Below, one piece after another: positions 45,140 to 64,000 of a stretch of DNA of 64,000 nt. Source of the stretch: Odontesthes bonariensis (lineage: Eukaryota > Chordata > Actinopteri > Atheriniformes > Atherinopsidae); contig NC_134527.1 in NCBI RefSeq assembly GCF_027942865.1, forward strand, positions 7,108,976 through 7,172,975, written 5' to 3'. The notes under the pieces are model-generated. The model searched no databases. It saw only the letters and a list, made by a program, of their open reading frames with translations, and was not told where the DNA came from. Every line of letters begins with the position of its first letter. Position 1 is the stretch's first letter. A program made the translations under genes and the position numbers.

Positions 45140-45499
45140 TTGTCCTTCGTCCGTCCTCATTTCACTCCGACGTAGTTACTCATGTTGATGTTGTGTGATT
45201 TCTCATATATTTCTTATTTATATATTTTTACAAGGTATAAAACAGACCCATGAGCGTGACGGATTCCTTGTTCTGAAACACATCAGAGGGAGTCGGGGAT
45301 AGAGCGGACGGAGGGAGGGACAGAGGGAGGAAGGGAGAGATTCTCCATCCGAAGTCTTCATGGGACCTGTCCTTTGCTGTAGATGGACTTTTTAAAAAAA
45401 AAAAAAAACCCTGCTCCTGATCCAGGGCTGCGAGGCGATGCGCTTGAGGAGGGTACGAAGAAGCGGTGGGGACGCAGGGGCGAGGAGGGCTCACTGCTA

Positions 45500-63399
<17,900 letters not shown>

Positions 63400-64000
63400 G
63401 TACAAAAACACAATATATTACACTATATGTGAAACTATACAGGATTCAATAGCTTTTAGAACCACTTTCAACAACAATAATCTAAAGCAGCATTTTCTGT
63501 ATAATGTTGTCATACTCTCACATTGTTGCAGATCCACTCTTCTTTATGGTGATTTTATTTTAGTTCATTGAAGTTTGTCAGCCTTTGTCTCTGTAAAGCT
63601 CTCGGAAAGGTCCCACCACAGCATTTAACTCAGACTAAGGTCTGGACTTTCAAAACTTTGATTCTTTTTTCTTTGTCAGCCCTTCTGTTGGAGATTTGCA
63701 GGTGAGCTTCGGATCATTGTCCTGCCGCACCACCCAATTTCAGCTAACCTTTAGCTGTGAGACAAATGAGCTCTCATTTGACTGCAGAATACGCCATGTT
63801 GTTCTTGTCTGTCTAGAGGACATTGTTCCAGAAGTCTCGTCGTTCGTTCAGATGCAACTTTGCCAGCCTAAGCTGTGCTGCCATGTTCTGCCATGAGAGA
63901 AGAGGCTTTTATACTGTCATGAACTTTAACATTTAACAACTGAGGCCTGTAGAGTCTGAGATGTAGCTCTCGGATTCTTATCATAGTTTCTCTGAGTCTG
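63400..64000 (-). pseudogene. Tc1-like transposase fossil, truncated by the window edge
   Basis: On the minus strand, KNPRATSQTLQASV occurs close to the right edge. Further left come MAAQLRLAKLHLNE-type wording (in another frame) and FWNNVL followed by a stop, and then NMAYSAV. These follow the order of a Tc1-like transposase from the linker into the catalytic domain. Frameshifts and stops show it is dead. It is the same subfamily as the 3.1-kb and 23.4-kb fossils. The element's 5' part lies beyond 64000. Confidence 0.75.

Larger units (their letters stand above)
43036..45499 (-). other. rxra: Probable rxra 3' UTR
   Basis: This is the sequence immediately after the rxra stop. Minus-strand AATAAA signals lie at 45134-45139 (about 0.37 kb after the stop) and 43036-43041 (about 2.46 kb after). 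RXRA genes usually have multi-kilobase 3' UTRs, which favours the distal one, but this is inference. A CA microsatellite sits inside at 43629-43673. Confidence 0.45.

Overview
The window is vertebrate nuclear DNA, almost certainly from a teleost fish. The evidence is four recognisable vertebrate genes with small GT-AG introns, several decayed Tc1-like transposons and other repeats typical of fish genomes (Harbinger-type, a TTAA-flanked element, LINE 3' tails), and many microsatellites. No prokaryotic features, CRISPR array or RNA gene was recognised. All calls come from reading the sequence; no search was run.

Layout from left to right: (1) 1-19811 (minus) is the 5' end of vav2. Only coding exon 1 (19608-19811, start of the calponin-homology domain) is present, and the rest of the left arm is its first intron, with two Tc1-like fossils. 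(2) 19812-28551 holds the vav2 promoter side and a vav2/brd3 intergenic stretch with a nested transposon cluster at 21.6-22.9 kb, a Tc1 fossil at 23.3-23.8 kb and a LINE 3' end at 24.8 kb. (3) 28552-32416 (minus) is a complete brd3-like BET gene with nine coding exons and 523 codons, unusually compact. (4) About 34.3-35.0 kb is a head-to-head brd3/wdr5 promoter interval. (5) 36068-40101 (plus) is a complete wdr5 with 13 coding exons and 333 codons. (6) 45500-62282 (minus) is rxra from the second half of the DNA-binding domain to the stop codon, in seven exons. Its N-terminal exons lie beyond 64000. Another Tc1 fossil runs off the right edge.

Functional theme: three of the four genes act in the nucleus on chromatin or transcription. 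Brd3 reads acetylated histones, Wdr5 is a core subunit of MLL/SET1 H3K4 methyltransferase complexes, and RXR-alpha is the obligate heterodimer partner of many nuclear receptors. Vav2 is a cytoplasmic Rho/Rac exchange factor. The order VAV2-BRD3-WDR5-RXRA matches human 9q34 as I recall it, but here rxra points towards wdr5 (convergent), whereas in human the two are in tandem, so rxra appears locally inverted.

Most notable observations: the shrunken BET protein, which lacks the long BD1-BD2 linker, the lysine-rich block and the post-ET coiled coil; a TTAA-flanked transposon carrying a paired CRE palindrome and containing a younger poly-A retro-insertion with a 19-bp target duplication; a CpG-rich patch with two full CRE sites inside an rxra intron; and upstream ORFs beside the start codons of both brd3 and wdr5. 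I did not find a convincing undescribed multi-gene system.
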